The position numbers and the translations under genes were made by a program. Under the pieces are notes generated by a model. It was not told where the DNA came from, made no database searches, and saw nothing but the letters and a program-made list of their open reading frames with translations. A stretch of 49,421 bases of DNA from UBA1081 sp964443825 (lineage in GTDB: Bacteria > Bacillota > Clostridia > Oscillospirales > Acutalibacteraceae), in NCBI GenBank assembly GCA_964443825.1, contig CAYUEV010000006.1, positions 1 through 49,421 of the forward strand, written 5' to 3'. Shown here one piece after another: positions 16,404 to 24,412 of the stretch; the first letter of the stretch is position 1; the number at the start of each line of letters is the position of its first letter.

Positions 16404-17504
16404 ATGTCTTTTGAAATTCTGGCGGAGAATGAAGAAGTTACAAAAATCAAAGTCATTGGCATTGGCGGCGGCGGCGGGAACGCCATAGACAGAATGGTAG
16501 ACGTGGGAGTGGGAGGAGTACAGTTCATCTCCATCAACACCGATAAACAGGCGCTTATGTATTCCAAGGCGACTAATAAGATCCAGATAGGCGAAAAAGT
16601 CACGGGCGGAAAAGGCGCGGGAGCGCGTCCCGACGTTGGCAAAAAAGCGGCTGAAGAGAGCATGGACGCCATTAACGACTCTCTTGACAATACCGATATG
16701 GTATTTATCACGGCCGGAATGGGCGGCGGCACGGGAACGGGCGCGGCTCCCGTAATCGCCCAGATGGCTAAAGACAAGGGCATATTAACTGTAGGTATAG
16801 TCACAAAACCGTTTAATTTTGAGGGAAAACGCCGCATGGCGCAGGCCGAAGAGGGCATAGCCGAGCTTTCGCAGCACGTAGACAGCCTTATAATAATCCC
16901 TAACGAGCGTCTGAAACTCATATCGGACGAAAAAATCACGTTCGCCAACGCTTTCGACGCGGCGGACGACGTTCTTCGCCAAGGCGTAAGAAGTATAGCG
17001 GAGCTTATCACGGTTCCCGGTCTTATAAACCTCGATTTCGCCGACGTTACCTCCATTATGAAAGACGCGGGTTACGCTCACATGGGCGTAGGCAGGGCGA
17101 AAGGCAAGGACAAGGCCGAGGAAGCGGCGAAGATGGCTATCACGAGTCCTCTTCTTGAAACGTCCATAGAAGGTTCTAAGGGCATCATAATAAATATCTC
17201 GGCGTCGTCAGATATTACCTTAGACGCCGTGGACGCGGCGAGCACCATTATATCCGAAACCGCGGATCCCGACGCCAACATTATTTTCGGCGTGGCTCTC
17301 GATTCGTCTCTTGAGGACGAGATGGTAATCACCGTCGTGGCGACTGGTTTTGGCGAAGTCAAAACGCCCGCCAACGCGAAAGAATCCGGAAAATCCGACA
17401 AAAAGAGCGGCAGCGTGCCGATAGCCGAAGTTAAGGATCCCGCAAGACAATTCGGCACGGACGACGACGACTTAAAAGACATTTTCGATATGTTCAAAAG
17501 ATAA
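16404..17504 (+). CDS. ftsZ: Cell division GTPase FtsZ
   Basis: FtsZ is the tubulin-like GTPase that forms the cytokinetic ring. The 366 residues show the N-terminal nucleotide motif VIGIGGGGGNAIDRM, the tubulin signature GGGTGTG (residues 107-113), the NLDFADV region with the T7 loop, and a conserved core through about residue 310. A variable linker leads to the C-terminal peptide DDLKDIFDMFKR, a recognisable but divergent docking tail. GGAGG lies 7 bases upstream of the ATG. It has its own promoter and terminator. ftsA, often just upstream, is absent, as in many Clostridia. Confidence 0.98.
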   Translation: MSFEILAENEEVTKIKVIGIGGGGGNAIDRMVDVGVGGVQFISINTDKQALMYSKATNKIQIGEKVTGGKGAGARPDVGKKAAEESMDAINDSLDNTDMVFITAGMGGGTGTGAAPVIAQMAKDKGILTVGIVTKPFNFEGKRRMAQAEEGIAELSQHVDSLIIIPNERLKLISDEKITFANAFDAADDVLRQGVRSIAELITVPGLINLDFADVTSIMKDAGYAHMGVGRAKGKDKAEEAAKMAITSPLLETSIEGSKGIIINISASSDITLDAVDAASTIISETADPDANIIFGVALDSSLEDEMVITVVATGFGEVKTPANAKESGKSDKKSGSVPIAEVKDPARQFGTDDDDLKDIFDMFKR

Positions 17505-17553
17505 ATTTCTCCTCACATTTTAAATATTTATAACGGCGATTTACGCGAAAAGC

Positions 17554-17593
17554 CCCGTCCCGACTGTTGTTTTCGGGGCGGGAATTTTAATTT
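17554..17593 (+). terminator. Intrinsic terminator after ftsZ
   Basis: CCCGTCCCG (17554-17562) pairs with CGGGGCGGG (17574-17582) with one G-U pair and an 11-base loop, followed by aattttaattt. Confidence 0.8.
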
Positions 17594-17607
17594 AACCGCC
17601 GCGAGTA

Positions 17608-17636
17608 TTGATTTTAATATAAGCAAAGTTTATAAT
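17608..17636 (+). promoter_or_regulatory. Sigma-A promoter of the MBOAT operon
   Basis: TTGATT at 17608-17613 and TATAAT at 17631-17636 with a 17-base spacer, about 40 bases upstream of the MBOAT gene. Confidence 0.85.
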
Positions 17637-17678
17637 AAAGTGTAAACGAAGATATAAACTCATTAAAAGGGCAAAATC

Positions 17679-19181
17679 ATGCAGTTCAATTCCATTCACT
17701 TTCTGATATTTTTTCCCATAGTTCTTTTGGGTTTTTATATAGTCCCTAAAAAAACGCGTTACATATGGCTTCTTTTGGCGAGCTATTATTTCTATATGTG
17801 CTGGAACGCGTTATACGTTGTACTTATAATTTTTTCAACCGTTATAACGTATCTTTGCGCCATTATTTTAGAGCAGCTAAGTCTTTACGACGGCGAAAAT
17901 CCCCGTAAAACCGCTAAACGAGCTACTCTCGCGGCGGCGATTATAGCGAATCTCGCCGTGTTGTTTGTTTTTAAATACTCAAATTTCGCGATAGACACAA
18001 TCAACAGAATATCAAGACTGTTTAACGCGTCGTTTACTATAGACCGTTTCGACGTGCTTTTGCCAGTCGGAATATCGTTTTACACTTTTCAGGCTTTAGG
18101 TTATCTTATCGACGTATACAGAAGAGACGTTCCCGCCGAGCATAACTTTTTTAAGTACGCTTTATTTGTGTCGTTTTTCCCGCAGCTTGTGGCGGGACCC
18201 ATAGAACGCTCCAAAAATCTTATGGGTCAGCTTAACGATATAGATAAAGTAAAATTTAATTACGAGAGAACGGTAAGAGGCTTTATGGTTATGATGTGGG
18301 GCTTTTTCTTAAAGGTCGTCATAGCCGACAGAGCCGCCGCCGTAGTCAACGAAGTCTTTACAAATTATTACTCTTACGGCGGTGTGGAGCTTATTTCAGG
18401 CGCCGTATTTTTCGCCGTGCAAATTTATTGCGATTTCGCCAGTTACTCCACTATCGCCAAAGGGAGCGCGGGCATTTTAGGCGTAAACCTTATGGACAAT
18501 TTCGACACGCCTTATTTTTCGTCGTCCATTAAAGAATTTTGGCGAAGATGGCATATCTCTCTTTCGACATGGTTCAGGGATTACCTCTATATCCCGTTAG
18601 GCGGCAACAGACGGGGAAAATTCCGAAAATACTTAAATCTCCTTACGGTATTTTTAGTAAGCGGTCTTTGGCACGGCGCCAACTGGACTTATATCGTTTG
18701 GGGTCTTCTTCACGGGATTTACCAGATAATAGGCGAAATCACAGCCCCGTTTAAAGAAAAAACACTGAATAAACTAAAAGTAAAAACCGACGCCGGGTCT
18801 TATAAATTTATAAAAATCGCCATAACGTTTATTTTAACGGATTTCGCCTGGATATTCTTTAGATCCGACACGCTCGGTATGGCGTTTGACTATATATCGA
18901 GAATTTTTATGTGTTTCGACCCATGGGCGCTCACAACCGGGTTTCTTTATAACATTGGTCTTGAAACTCAGGAGATGAACATTCTTTTGATAGCGCTTAT
19001 TGCCTTAACTATAGTCGACTTGCTTAAGTATAAGAAAAACATAAGATTCGAAAATATAGCCGACAACCAAAATTCCTGGGCAAGAGGAGCCGTGATTTTC
19101 GTTTTAATAGTCGCCGTCGTGATTTTCGGTTCTTACGGCTACAGTTTTAAACCTCAGGACTTTATATATTTCCAGTTTTAG
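17679..19181 (+). CDS. MBOAT family membrane O-acyltransferase (AlgI/PatA/DltB-like)
   Basis: MBOAT proteins of this type move acyl groups across the membrane for O-acylation of extracellular polymers such as alginate, peptidoglycan or teichoic acid. The 500-residue protein has many membrane helices. It starts MQFNSIHFLIFFPIVL, as AlgI-type proteins do, and has SYYFYMCW, FPQLVAGPIERS, FWRRWHISLSTWFRDYLYIPLGG and SGLWHGANWTYIVWG with His332 as the likely catalytic residue. It has its own promoter and is followed by an SGNH-like partner gene, the arrangement seen for AlgI/AlgJ and PatA/PatB. The acceptor polymer is not known; position next to the dcw cluster hints at peptidoglycan or another wall glycan. 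Confidence 0.93.
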   Translation: MQFNSIHFLIFFPIVLLGFYIVPKKTRYIWLLLASYYFYMCWNALYVVLIIFSTVITYLCAIILEQLSLYDGENPRKTAKRATLAAAIIANLAVLFVFKYSNFAIDTINRISRLFNASFTIDRFDVLLPVGISFYTFQALGYLIDVYRRDVPAEHNFFKYALFVSFFPQLVAGPIERSKNLMGQLNDIDKVKFNYERTVRGFMVMMWGFFLKVVIADRAAAVVNEVFTNYYSYGGVELISGAVFFAVQIYCDFASYSTIAKGSAGILGVNLMDNFDTPYFSSSIKEFWRRWHISLSTWFRDYLYIPLGGNRRGKFRKYLNLLTVFLVSGLWHGANWTYIVWGLLHGIYQIIGEITAPFKEKTLNKLKVKTDAGSYKFIKIAITFILTDFAWIFFRSDTLGMAFDYISRIFMCFDPWALTTGFLYNIGLETQEMNILLIALIALTIVDLLKYKKNIRFENIADNQNSWARGAVIFVLIVAVVIFGSYGYSFKPQDFIYFQF

Positions 19182-19203
19182 TCGGCGTTTTACGGTGAAC
19201 ACA

Positions 19204-20661
19204 ATGAAAAAGAAAATCATCAAAGTTACGTCTTTTATATTGGCGGTCGCGATCTTTTTTACGAGCGTGTATTTTGTCTATGATTTTAAAGACGCGGACA
19301 GCGTTTTTAAGATGAAAATGTTCTATAAGCAAAAAGAAAACACCGTTGACGTTCTTGTTTTAGGCTCAAGCCACGCGTACCAGGGCATAAACACTTCCGT
19401 CTTATGGAAAGAGTACGGCTATCCCGCTTATAACTTAGGCGGCGCGGCTCAGCCCATTTGGAACACTTACTATTATCTTGAGGAGGCTCTTAAAACTCAG
19501 TCGCCTAAAGTAATTATTCTCGACGCGTTTTGCATTCACCATACCAAAGATTATTCCGAAACAAGTTTCGGCATTAAAAACACTTACGGTTTAAAATGGT
19601 CTAAAACAAAAGTCGACGCTATAAGAGCGAGTTTTTCCCCGGAAGATTACGGTTATCAGTTCTTTATACCGATTCTTCAGTACCATTCAAGATACCGCGA
19701 TTTAAGCGAAAAGGATTTTTACCCTTATCTTGACAACGAGAACGTCTACAAAAACCACAAAGGCTTTTACTGTTATTTTTACACAACCCCCGTTGAAGAG
19801 AACGAAGGCTTAAAAAACGTCGCGTATGAAGACAAAATGACTGAAAAAGTCGAGACATACTTTAGAAAAATAATAGAAACGGCTTTAAAAAATAACATAA
19901 AAGTAATAGGCGCTGCGATTCCTTTCGCCAACGCCGAAATTTACCATCAAGCCTTTTTTAACACGGCTAAAAAGGTTTTTGAAGAGTATGGTTTGCCTTT
20001 TTATAATTTTCTTACGGAGTATGACGACGAATTAAATCTTGATTACGATACCGATTTTTCCGACTCGGAACATTTAAATCACCTGGGCAACACAAAACTT
20101 ACGCGCTTTATTGGCGATTTGCTTAAAGACGAGTACAATTTGCCGGACAGGCGCGGCGACGCGAAATACTCCTCGTGGGACGAGGATTCCGACGTTTACT
20201 ATAAGCAGTTAGAAGATCACGACGTCGCTGACAGCGAGGACGTTTTTGATTTTATGTCGAACCTTTCCCGCGACCGCTATAAGGCGGTAGTCGTTGAAAA
20301 TATAAATAAAGACGACGAATTGTCCGAAAACGCCGAGTATTACGTAAATACGATTTACGATTACTTAGATTTTCACGAAGACGAGCGCGGAAAAGGCGGG
20401 ATGTGGGTTTACGAAGGCGGGAATCGCGTTTATTACAGCGACTGTTTTGGCGACAATTTCCAAAAAATGGTAAATCTCGCGGGGCGCGACTCGTGTCTCG
20501 TCAAAAAGACCGAAAAGGGAACGTGCGTTTTTTACGATAAAAAGAATAAAACGACAGTCGCAAGCGGAATTACGATTTTAGTTTACGACACATTTACAAA
20601 ATCTTTAGTCGACTCGGTAAACTTTGACTATATGAGTTTAAGTTTATCAAGACCCGAATAA
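19204..20661 (+). CDS. SGNH-like extracytoplasmic acyltransferase partner (AlgJ/DltD-like)
   Basis: The likely role is transfer of the acyl group delivered by the MBOAT protein to an extracellular acceptor. The 485-residue protein has an N-terminal membrane anchor or signal (about residues 5-27). A SGNH hydrolase-like core follows, with the nucleophile block VLVLGSSHAYQG (Ser55/Ser56) and a D-x-x-H block in SDSEHLNHLG (Asp287, His290). A C-terminal region of about 170 residues is not recognised. ATG 19204 with GGTG upstream is preferred over GTG 19195. It begins 22 bases after the MBOAT gene, so the two are surely cotranscribed. The exact acceptor and acyl group are unknown. Confidence 0.8.
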   Translation: MKKKIIKVTSFILAVAIFFTSVYFVYDFKDADSVFKMKMFYKQKENTVDVLVLGSSHAYQGINTSVLWKEYGYPAYNLGGAAQPIWNTYYYLEEALKTQSPKVIILDAFCIHHTKDYSETSFGIKNTYGLKWSKTKVDAIRASFSPEDYGYQFFIPILQYHSRYRDLSEKDFYPYLDNENVYKNHKGFYCYFYTTPVEENEGLKNVAYEDKMTEKVETYFRKIIETALKNNIKVIGAAIPFANAEIYHQAFFNTAKKVFEEYGLPFYNFLTEYDDELNLDYDTDFSDSEHLNHLGNTKLTRFIGDLLKDEYNLPDRRGDAKYSSWDEDSDVYYKQLEDHDVADSEDVFDFMSNLSRDRYKAVVVENINKDDELSENAEYYVNTIYDYLDFHEDERGKGGMWVYEGGNRVYYSDCFGDNFQKMVNLAGRDSCLVKKTEKGTCVFYDKKNKTTVASGITILVYDTFTKSLVDSVNFDYMSLSLSRPE

Positions 20662-20673
20662 AACGAGGAAGAT

Positions 20674-21210
20674 ATGAAAAATATCGGACTGCTTTTAACC
20701 ATTTCCACCTTATCAATATTTTGTTTTTTATTTTTCGCTTCTTGCGCGGGAAGCGAAGACGCTCCGCAGAACGATCTAACCGAGAGCGTCTCGCCCTATT
20801 CTGATTCAGAAACCGAAAAAGGCGAAACGGAAGACGCGGAAAATAAGGAGCGCTACAACATGAGAATGAAAATAAACGACTCTTACGTAACCGTAAAATG
20901 GGAAAATAACGATTCCGCGCGGGCTCTTTGGGAGCTTTGCAAGAACCGCCCTCTTACAATTAAGACTTCTATGTACGGAGGATTTGAGCAAGTCGGCTCT
21001 ATAGGGGAAAGCCTTCCCTCCGACGATAAAAAGACGACAACCGAAGCGGGCGATATAGTTTTATACTCTGGAAATCAAATAGTCGTTTTTTACGGCTCAA
21101 ATTCCTGGGAATACACCCGCCTTGGAAAAATAACCGATAAATCTCCCGACGAATTGACTAAACTTCTATCAAACAAAAACGCGACTATTGTAATTTCGAG
21201 CGAAGGTTAA
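20674..21210 (+). CDS. Lipoprotein with cyclophilin-like domain
   Basis: A 178-residue predicted lipoprotein: hydrophobic signal and lipobox FASC with Cys24, a Ser/Glu-rich linker, then a domain from about residue 63. That domain reads MKINDSYVTVKWENNDSARAL, GGFEQVGSIGESLP, AGDIVLYSGNQIVVFYGS and YTRLGKI. This pattern matches the cyclophilin-like beta-barrel family common in Clostridia, usually of unknown function. GAGG precedes the ATG. It lies 12 bases after the SGNH gene, so it probably belongs to the acyltransferase operon. True prolyl isomerase activity is not implied. Confidence 0.75.
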   Translation: MKNIGLLLTISTLSIFCFLFFASCAGSEDAPQNDLTESVSPYSDSETEKGETEDAENKERYNMRMKINDSYVTVKWENNDSARALWELCKNRPLTIKTSMYGGFEQVGSIGESLPSDDKKTTTEAGDIVLYSGNQIVVFYGSNSWEYTRLGKITDKSPDELTKLLSNKNATIVISSEG

Positions 21211-21238
21211 AACGCCGCGAATTAAATTTATTAAAATT

Positions 21239-21266
21239 TCCCGCCTTTATTTAACGTTAGGCGGGA
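21239..21266. terminator. Hairpin between the acyltransferase operon and the ferritin-like gene
   Basis: TCCCGCCT / AGGCGGGA, a perfect 8-bp stem with a 12-base loop. On the plus strand it is not followed by a T run; the T-rich side is on the minus strand. It may attenuate readthrough or structure the leader of the next gene. Confidence 0.4.
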
Positions 21267-21285
21267 GTATAAAGAAGGTATGTTT

Positions 21286-21657
21286 ATGTCGGCGCAAACC
21301 GTAAAAACTTTTCAGCAAAGCGAACTCAACGCCGTAATTATGTATCGCTATTTAGCCTCTAAAACGCACAGGAGAAAGGACAAACAATTATTGTTCGGTT
21401 TAGCCGCCGAAGAGGGGAAGCACGCGGCGACCCTTAAAAAAATAACGGGCGAGAGTCTTAAACCGGAAGAAAGCTTAAAACGCCTCGTTTCGCCCGTTTA
21501 CAAAATATTCGGAAGAAAAATCTTGTTTCTTATTCTCGCCGTTTCGGAAAAAGCCGCCGGAAAAATGTACCGCGTCCTTTTTAAATCATACCCCGAAACG
21601 CGAAAAATCGCCGAAGACGAAAGCCGCCACGGGGATTTGCTGTTTGAAGCGCTTTAA
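21286..21657 (+). CDS. Small ferritin-like (rubrerythrin-type) protein
   Basis: About 123 residues of a four-helix ferritin-like fold. Glu/His ligands of a di-iron site are spaced as in rubrerythrins: E in QQSELNAVIMYRYLA, ExxH in AAEEGKHAATL, a Glu in AVSEKAAGKMY, and ExxH in DESRHGDLLFE. There is no rubredoxin-like Cys4 domain, and the middle segment IFGRKILFLILAVSE is hydrophobic. Such proteins often protect anaerobes from peroxide or handle iron. ATG 21286 has AAGG at the better distance than the ATG at 21280. It stands alone between two hairpins. Confidence 0.75.
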   Translation: MSAQTVKTFQQSELNAVIMYRYLASKTHRRKDKQLLFGLAAEEGKHAATLKKITGESLKPEESLKRLVSPVYKIFGRKILFLILAVSEKAAGKMYRVLFKSYPETRKIAEDESRHGDLLFEAL

Positions 21658-21679
21658 TTCCCGGCTTTGTAAAAATTGC

Positions 21680-21715
21680 CCCGCCGCTGTCAAAAACGGC
21701 GGGATTTATTTTAAA
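21680..21715. terminator. Terminator between convergent genes
   Basis: CCCGCCG (21680-21686) pairs with CGGCGGG (21697-21703), followed by atttatttt on the plus strand. It lies between the converging ferritin-like and PfkB genes and may serve both. Confidence 0.75.
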
Positions 21716-22607
21716 GATACTCTTTATAAAATTTGTTTATGTAATCCTCTATATCCCGCCTGTCGGCTTTTAAAGGTCCGGGAGTCTCCATTTTAAGCGA
21801 CACGGCGGCCGTCGCGTAAAGAAGCGATTTCTCCATATCGTTTTCTATTCTCTCGTTTATATACGCCGCGAAAGTCGTGTCGCCCCTTCCGGTTCTTCCG
21901 CTTAAATTTCTTGATTTAATAGGGCACGACGCGAATTTTTCCCCGTCGTAAGCTATAACTTCGGTATTGTGAGTTATAAGTATCTCTTTAGCTCCCCAGG
22001 AGTAAAGCGTTTCGGCGGCTTTATATCTGTCTGAAAGCCCCGTCATAATCTCGGCTTCAGCCGCGTCCGTTTTAAGGTAGCGTATATACGGGAGCATTTC
22101 TTTTTTATCTTCCCAGTCGCAAAAGTACATATTGCCGTCGTTTTCTAAATCCACGTGCCTTAAAAGAGCCTGTACGTCCACGGCTATATCGCCCTTTTTA
22201 GCGGCGACCTTCATAATGTCGTTATTAAAGTCGCCGTAAAGAAGCCCCGCGAAGTGGTATATCTTAGCCTCCGCGTCGGGAATATCGCTTACCGTAAAAG
22301 GGTCTCCCACGCTTTTACAAACGCATATCCGCCTTTCCTTATCGGGCGTTAAATAGCGGTTATACATATCGGTCGACTTCTTGGAGTCTAGGCAGATTAT
22401 GTTTTCTTTAGGAATAGTAAACGCTTCTAATCTGTCGCGGTCGCCTTTCGCGACTTTCGTCACGGCTAAAACGTTATGCCCTAAGGCGTAAGCCGACGCG
22501 GAAGAGTAGACCACCGCCCCGCCGGGGATAATCTGCTCGTTCCCCAAATGGTCTATATTTTGGTCGACGGTTATATGACCTATTATTACGGAAGAGTATT
22601 TCTCCAT
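21711..22607 (-). CDS. PfkB-family carbohydrate kinase
   Basis: PfkB (ribokinase-like) enzymes phosphorylate sugars or nucleosides with ATP in the cytoplasm. The 298-residue protein has the N-terminal GHITVDQNID, the substrate-side PGGAVVYSSASAYALG and the signature GRTGRGDTTFAAYI, in which the second GxGD Asp is the catalytic base. Residues around EILITHN fit the ATP-binding part. The sugar cannot be assigned. It follows the PI-PLC-like gene by 18 bases, so the two probably form an operon. Confidence 0.88.
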   Translation of the reverse strand: MEKYSSVIIGHITVDQNIDHLGNEQIIPGGAVVYSSASAYALGHNVLAVTKVAKGDRDRLEAFTIPKENIICLDSKKSTDMYNRYLTPDKERRICVCKSVGDPFTVSDIPDAEAKIYHFAGLLYGDFNNDIMKVAAKKGDIAVDVQALLRHVDLENDGNMYFCDWEDKKEMLPYIRYLKTDAAEAEIMTGLSDRYKAAETLYSWGAKEILITHNTEVIAYDGEKFASCPIKSRNLSGRTGRGDTTFAAYINERIENDMEKSLLYATAAVSLKMETPGPLKADRRDIEDYINKFYKEYL

Positions 22608-22625
22608 TTTTAGCTCCTTTGCCTA

Positions 22626-23522
22626 TTATTTGTAAAGCCCGCTTTGGTACTCGGCCTCAAGTTCCGGCTTTACAAGGGATTTAACGAGGTTTAATCTTAA
22701 TATATCGCGCACTTTCTCATAGTCGTATGTCATAAAGTCGCCGGCTATGATGTTGGTTTTCTCAAGTCTTTCGGGGGAAACCGCGAGATTTTCGATTATG
22801 CCTTTAAAGTACGGGCGAAGCGACATATCGAGAGCTCTCGGCGTTTTGACCTTGACGTCGGTTCCCAAATTCGGCGTTTGCTGCGTTTGGAACCAATAAA
22901 ACCCGTCCGTGCTGTTGTTATCGAAAATATTTATGATTTCTCTCGCGAAGTCGGGCGCTTTCATACCGTGAATTTTCTTGTCCCAGGGGAGTATGCACGG
23001 GCAGTTTACGCTGTAGTCGTAATCTTTATTCTCGTTGAGAATAATATATCTCTTGCCGGATTTTCTTATGTCGCCTAAAGTGACGTCGCCTATTTTATTG
23101 AAATCGCAAAACGCGTACTTTTTGGGTTCTATGTATTTCCTTAAAAGCTCGTTTACTTTGTCGGGACTCGCTTTGTAATTGAGCTTCACGGGGCCGAACT
23201 GCTGAGGATAGTACTCCCTAATATCAAAAATAAAAAACTCGGAGTCGTTCGCGTTGAGCATTTTTCTGAATTGATAAAGAGCGTCCTCAAAAAGCGCGCC
23301 TTTCGTAACGCCGTGCGCTAAGACTATCTCGCCTTTTTTGTTCGTGTCGAGCCTTATGCAAAAATGCCTTATGCCATACTTGAATTGTGTGTAAAAGTCG
23401 TCGTCCTGACATCTCGCCAAAGCGTTCATACCGTAGCTTCCGGCGTTATGCGCCCCAGGTATTACGATCTTGTTAATCTTGGCTTCGTCTTTAATATACG
23501 ATACCCAGTTTTTGTAAATCAT
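22626..23522 (-). CDS. Phosphatidylinositol-specific phospholipase C-like protein
   Basis: Bacterial PI-PLC enzymes cleave inositol phospholipids by general acid-base catalysis with two histidines. The 298-residue protein shows both in context: IPGAHNAGSYG (His25) and RLDTNKKGEIVLAHGV (His70), with an FFIFDIREYY strand typical of the X-domain barrel. There is no signal peptide, so a cytoplasmic role is predicted, unlike secreted virulence PI-PLCs. It heads a two-gene minus-strand operon with a PfkB kinase and has its own promoter. The substrate could be a glycerophosphodiester or inositol phosphate; this is inference. Confidence 0.8.
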   Translation of the reverse strand: MIYKNWVSYIKDEAKINKIVIPGAHNAGSYGMNALARCQDDDFYTQFKYGIRHFCIRLDTNKKGEIVLAHGVTKGALFEDALYQFRKMLNANDSEFFIFDIREYYPQQFGPVKLNYKASPDKVNELLRKYIEPKKYAFCDFNKIGDVTLGDIRKSGKRYIILNENKDYDYSVNCPCILPWDKKIHGMKAPDFAREIINIFDNNSTDGFYWFQTQQTPNLGTDVKVKTPRALDMSLRPYFKGIIENLAVSPERLEKTNIIAGDFMTYDYEKVRDILRLNLVKSLVKPELEAEYQSGLYK

Positions 23523-23554
23523 ATATTTCCCCTCTTAAACGCATTATATTCATA

Positions 23555-23583
23555 ATTTTATCACAAGATTGCAATAATTTCAA
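23555..23583 (-). promoter_or_regulatory. Promoter of the PLC-like/PfkB operon
   Basis: On the minus strand TTGAAA (23583-23578), a 17-base spacer and TAAAAT (23560-23555), with TG-A before the -10. The start lies about 25 bases before the PLC-like gene. Confidence 0.7.
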
Positions 23584-23620
23584 GTCTTTTTTTATTATGT
23601 TTTAATAAACTTTAACGCTT

Positions 23621-24229
23621 TCATTCTATCTTTTCGCAAGTCGATAAAATATATTCGTTTTCATGGTTCTCGGCGTAAAACAAATACCCGTTTTTATTAA
23701 AGATTACCTTATTGTCTTTTAGCGTAAATTCGCAGGATTTTATATCCCCTTTAAGCCCCGACCCTTCGCATTTTAAATAACTTTCTTTTAAAGTCCACAA
23801 CTTTAAAAATCTTTCCGTTTTTTCTTTTTCGTCTTTAGAGGAGTTTACGTACTCCCGCTCGTTTTCGGAAAAAAAGTAATCTGACGCCTTAAAATTTACC
23901 TTCCTCAATTTTTCTATGTCGATTCCCGTTTCGTTTTCCGATATTCCAAAAGCCATTAACCCGCGCGAATGGGAAATATTAAAAAATACGTTTCCGTCAA
24001 AGCAAGGCTTTCCGTATTCGCCCTTTTTTATTACGATATTTCGAGAGGGAATTTTTGTAATTTCCGAAAGACGCAGCCTTATCGTTCCCTCGCCGACGAT
24101 TTTTTCCATTCTCCTCGTTTCGTTTTTTATATTCAGATATTCGTTTAACGCGTCGCGGGGGATAGCGTTTTTTAATTTTTCGTATTCTTTTTTATCTATA
24201 TCGGATAATTTCTTTACGATAATTTTAAT
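23621..24229 (-). CDS. 4'-phosphopantetheinyl transferase (Sfp type)
   Basis: This enzyme moves the phosphopantetheine arm from CoA to a Ser of an acyl or peptidyl carrier protein. The motifs are in order: FFNISHSRGLMAFG, TGIDIEKLR (metal-binding Asp/Glu) and LWTLKESYLKCEGSGL. An ATG at 24109 gives only 162 residues. In-frame coding continues upstream without a stop for 40 codons (KIIVKKLSDIDKKEYEKLK) to ATT 24229, preceded by a GAAGGCGG stretch. With that start the protein has 202 residues, usual for the family. No ATG, GTG or TTG exists between the upstream stop and 24109, so ATT, or a sequence error in an ATG, is proposed. No polyketide or peptide synthase is nearby. Confidence 0.85.
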   Translation of the reverse strand: MKIIVKKLSDIDKKEYEKLKNAIPRDALNEYLNIKNETRRMEKIVGEGTIRLRLSEITKIPSRNIVIKKGEYGKPCFDGNVFFNISHSRGLMAFGISENETGIDIEKLRKVNFKASDYFFSENEREYVNSSKDEKEKTERFLKLWTLKESYLKCEGSGLKGDIKSCEFTLKDNKVIFNKNGYLFYAENHENEYILSTCEKIE

Positions 24230-24297
24230 GTCCGCCGCCTTCTTTTCCTACATTATATAACAAATTCCAAAAAAAAGAAATATTTTTCCAAAAACTG

Positions 24298-24325
24298 TTG
24301 ACTTTAAAAAAAATCGGGCTATACT
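24298..24325 (+). promoter_or_regulatory. Sigma-A promoter of htpG
   Basis: TTGACT at 24298-24303 and TATACT at 24320-24325, 16 bases apart. Transcription would start inside the CIRCE element that follows. Confidence 0.8.
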
Positions 24326-24330
24326 GTAAA

Positions 24331-24357
24331 TTAGCGCTCAGGGCATTAGAGCGCTAA
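24331..24357 (+). promoter_or_regulatory. CIRCE element (HrcA operator)
   Basis: TTAGCGCTC-N9-GAGCGCTAA, a perfect 9-bp inverted repeat with a 9-base spacer. The consensus is TTAGCACTC-N9-GAGTGCTAA, and the one change per arm is compensated symmetrically. It lies at the predicted htpG start site, where HrcA binding represses transcription until heat shock. Confidence 0.93.
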
Positions 24358-24412
24358 AAAATCAAACTTTTTCAATTCGTATATTTAAAACTGTAAAATA
24401 AGGTGATTTATT

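Noticed and set aside
16373..17497. Long minus-strand frames opposite ftsZ
   Set aside because: They are antisense shadows caused by codon bias; ftsZ is certain.
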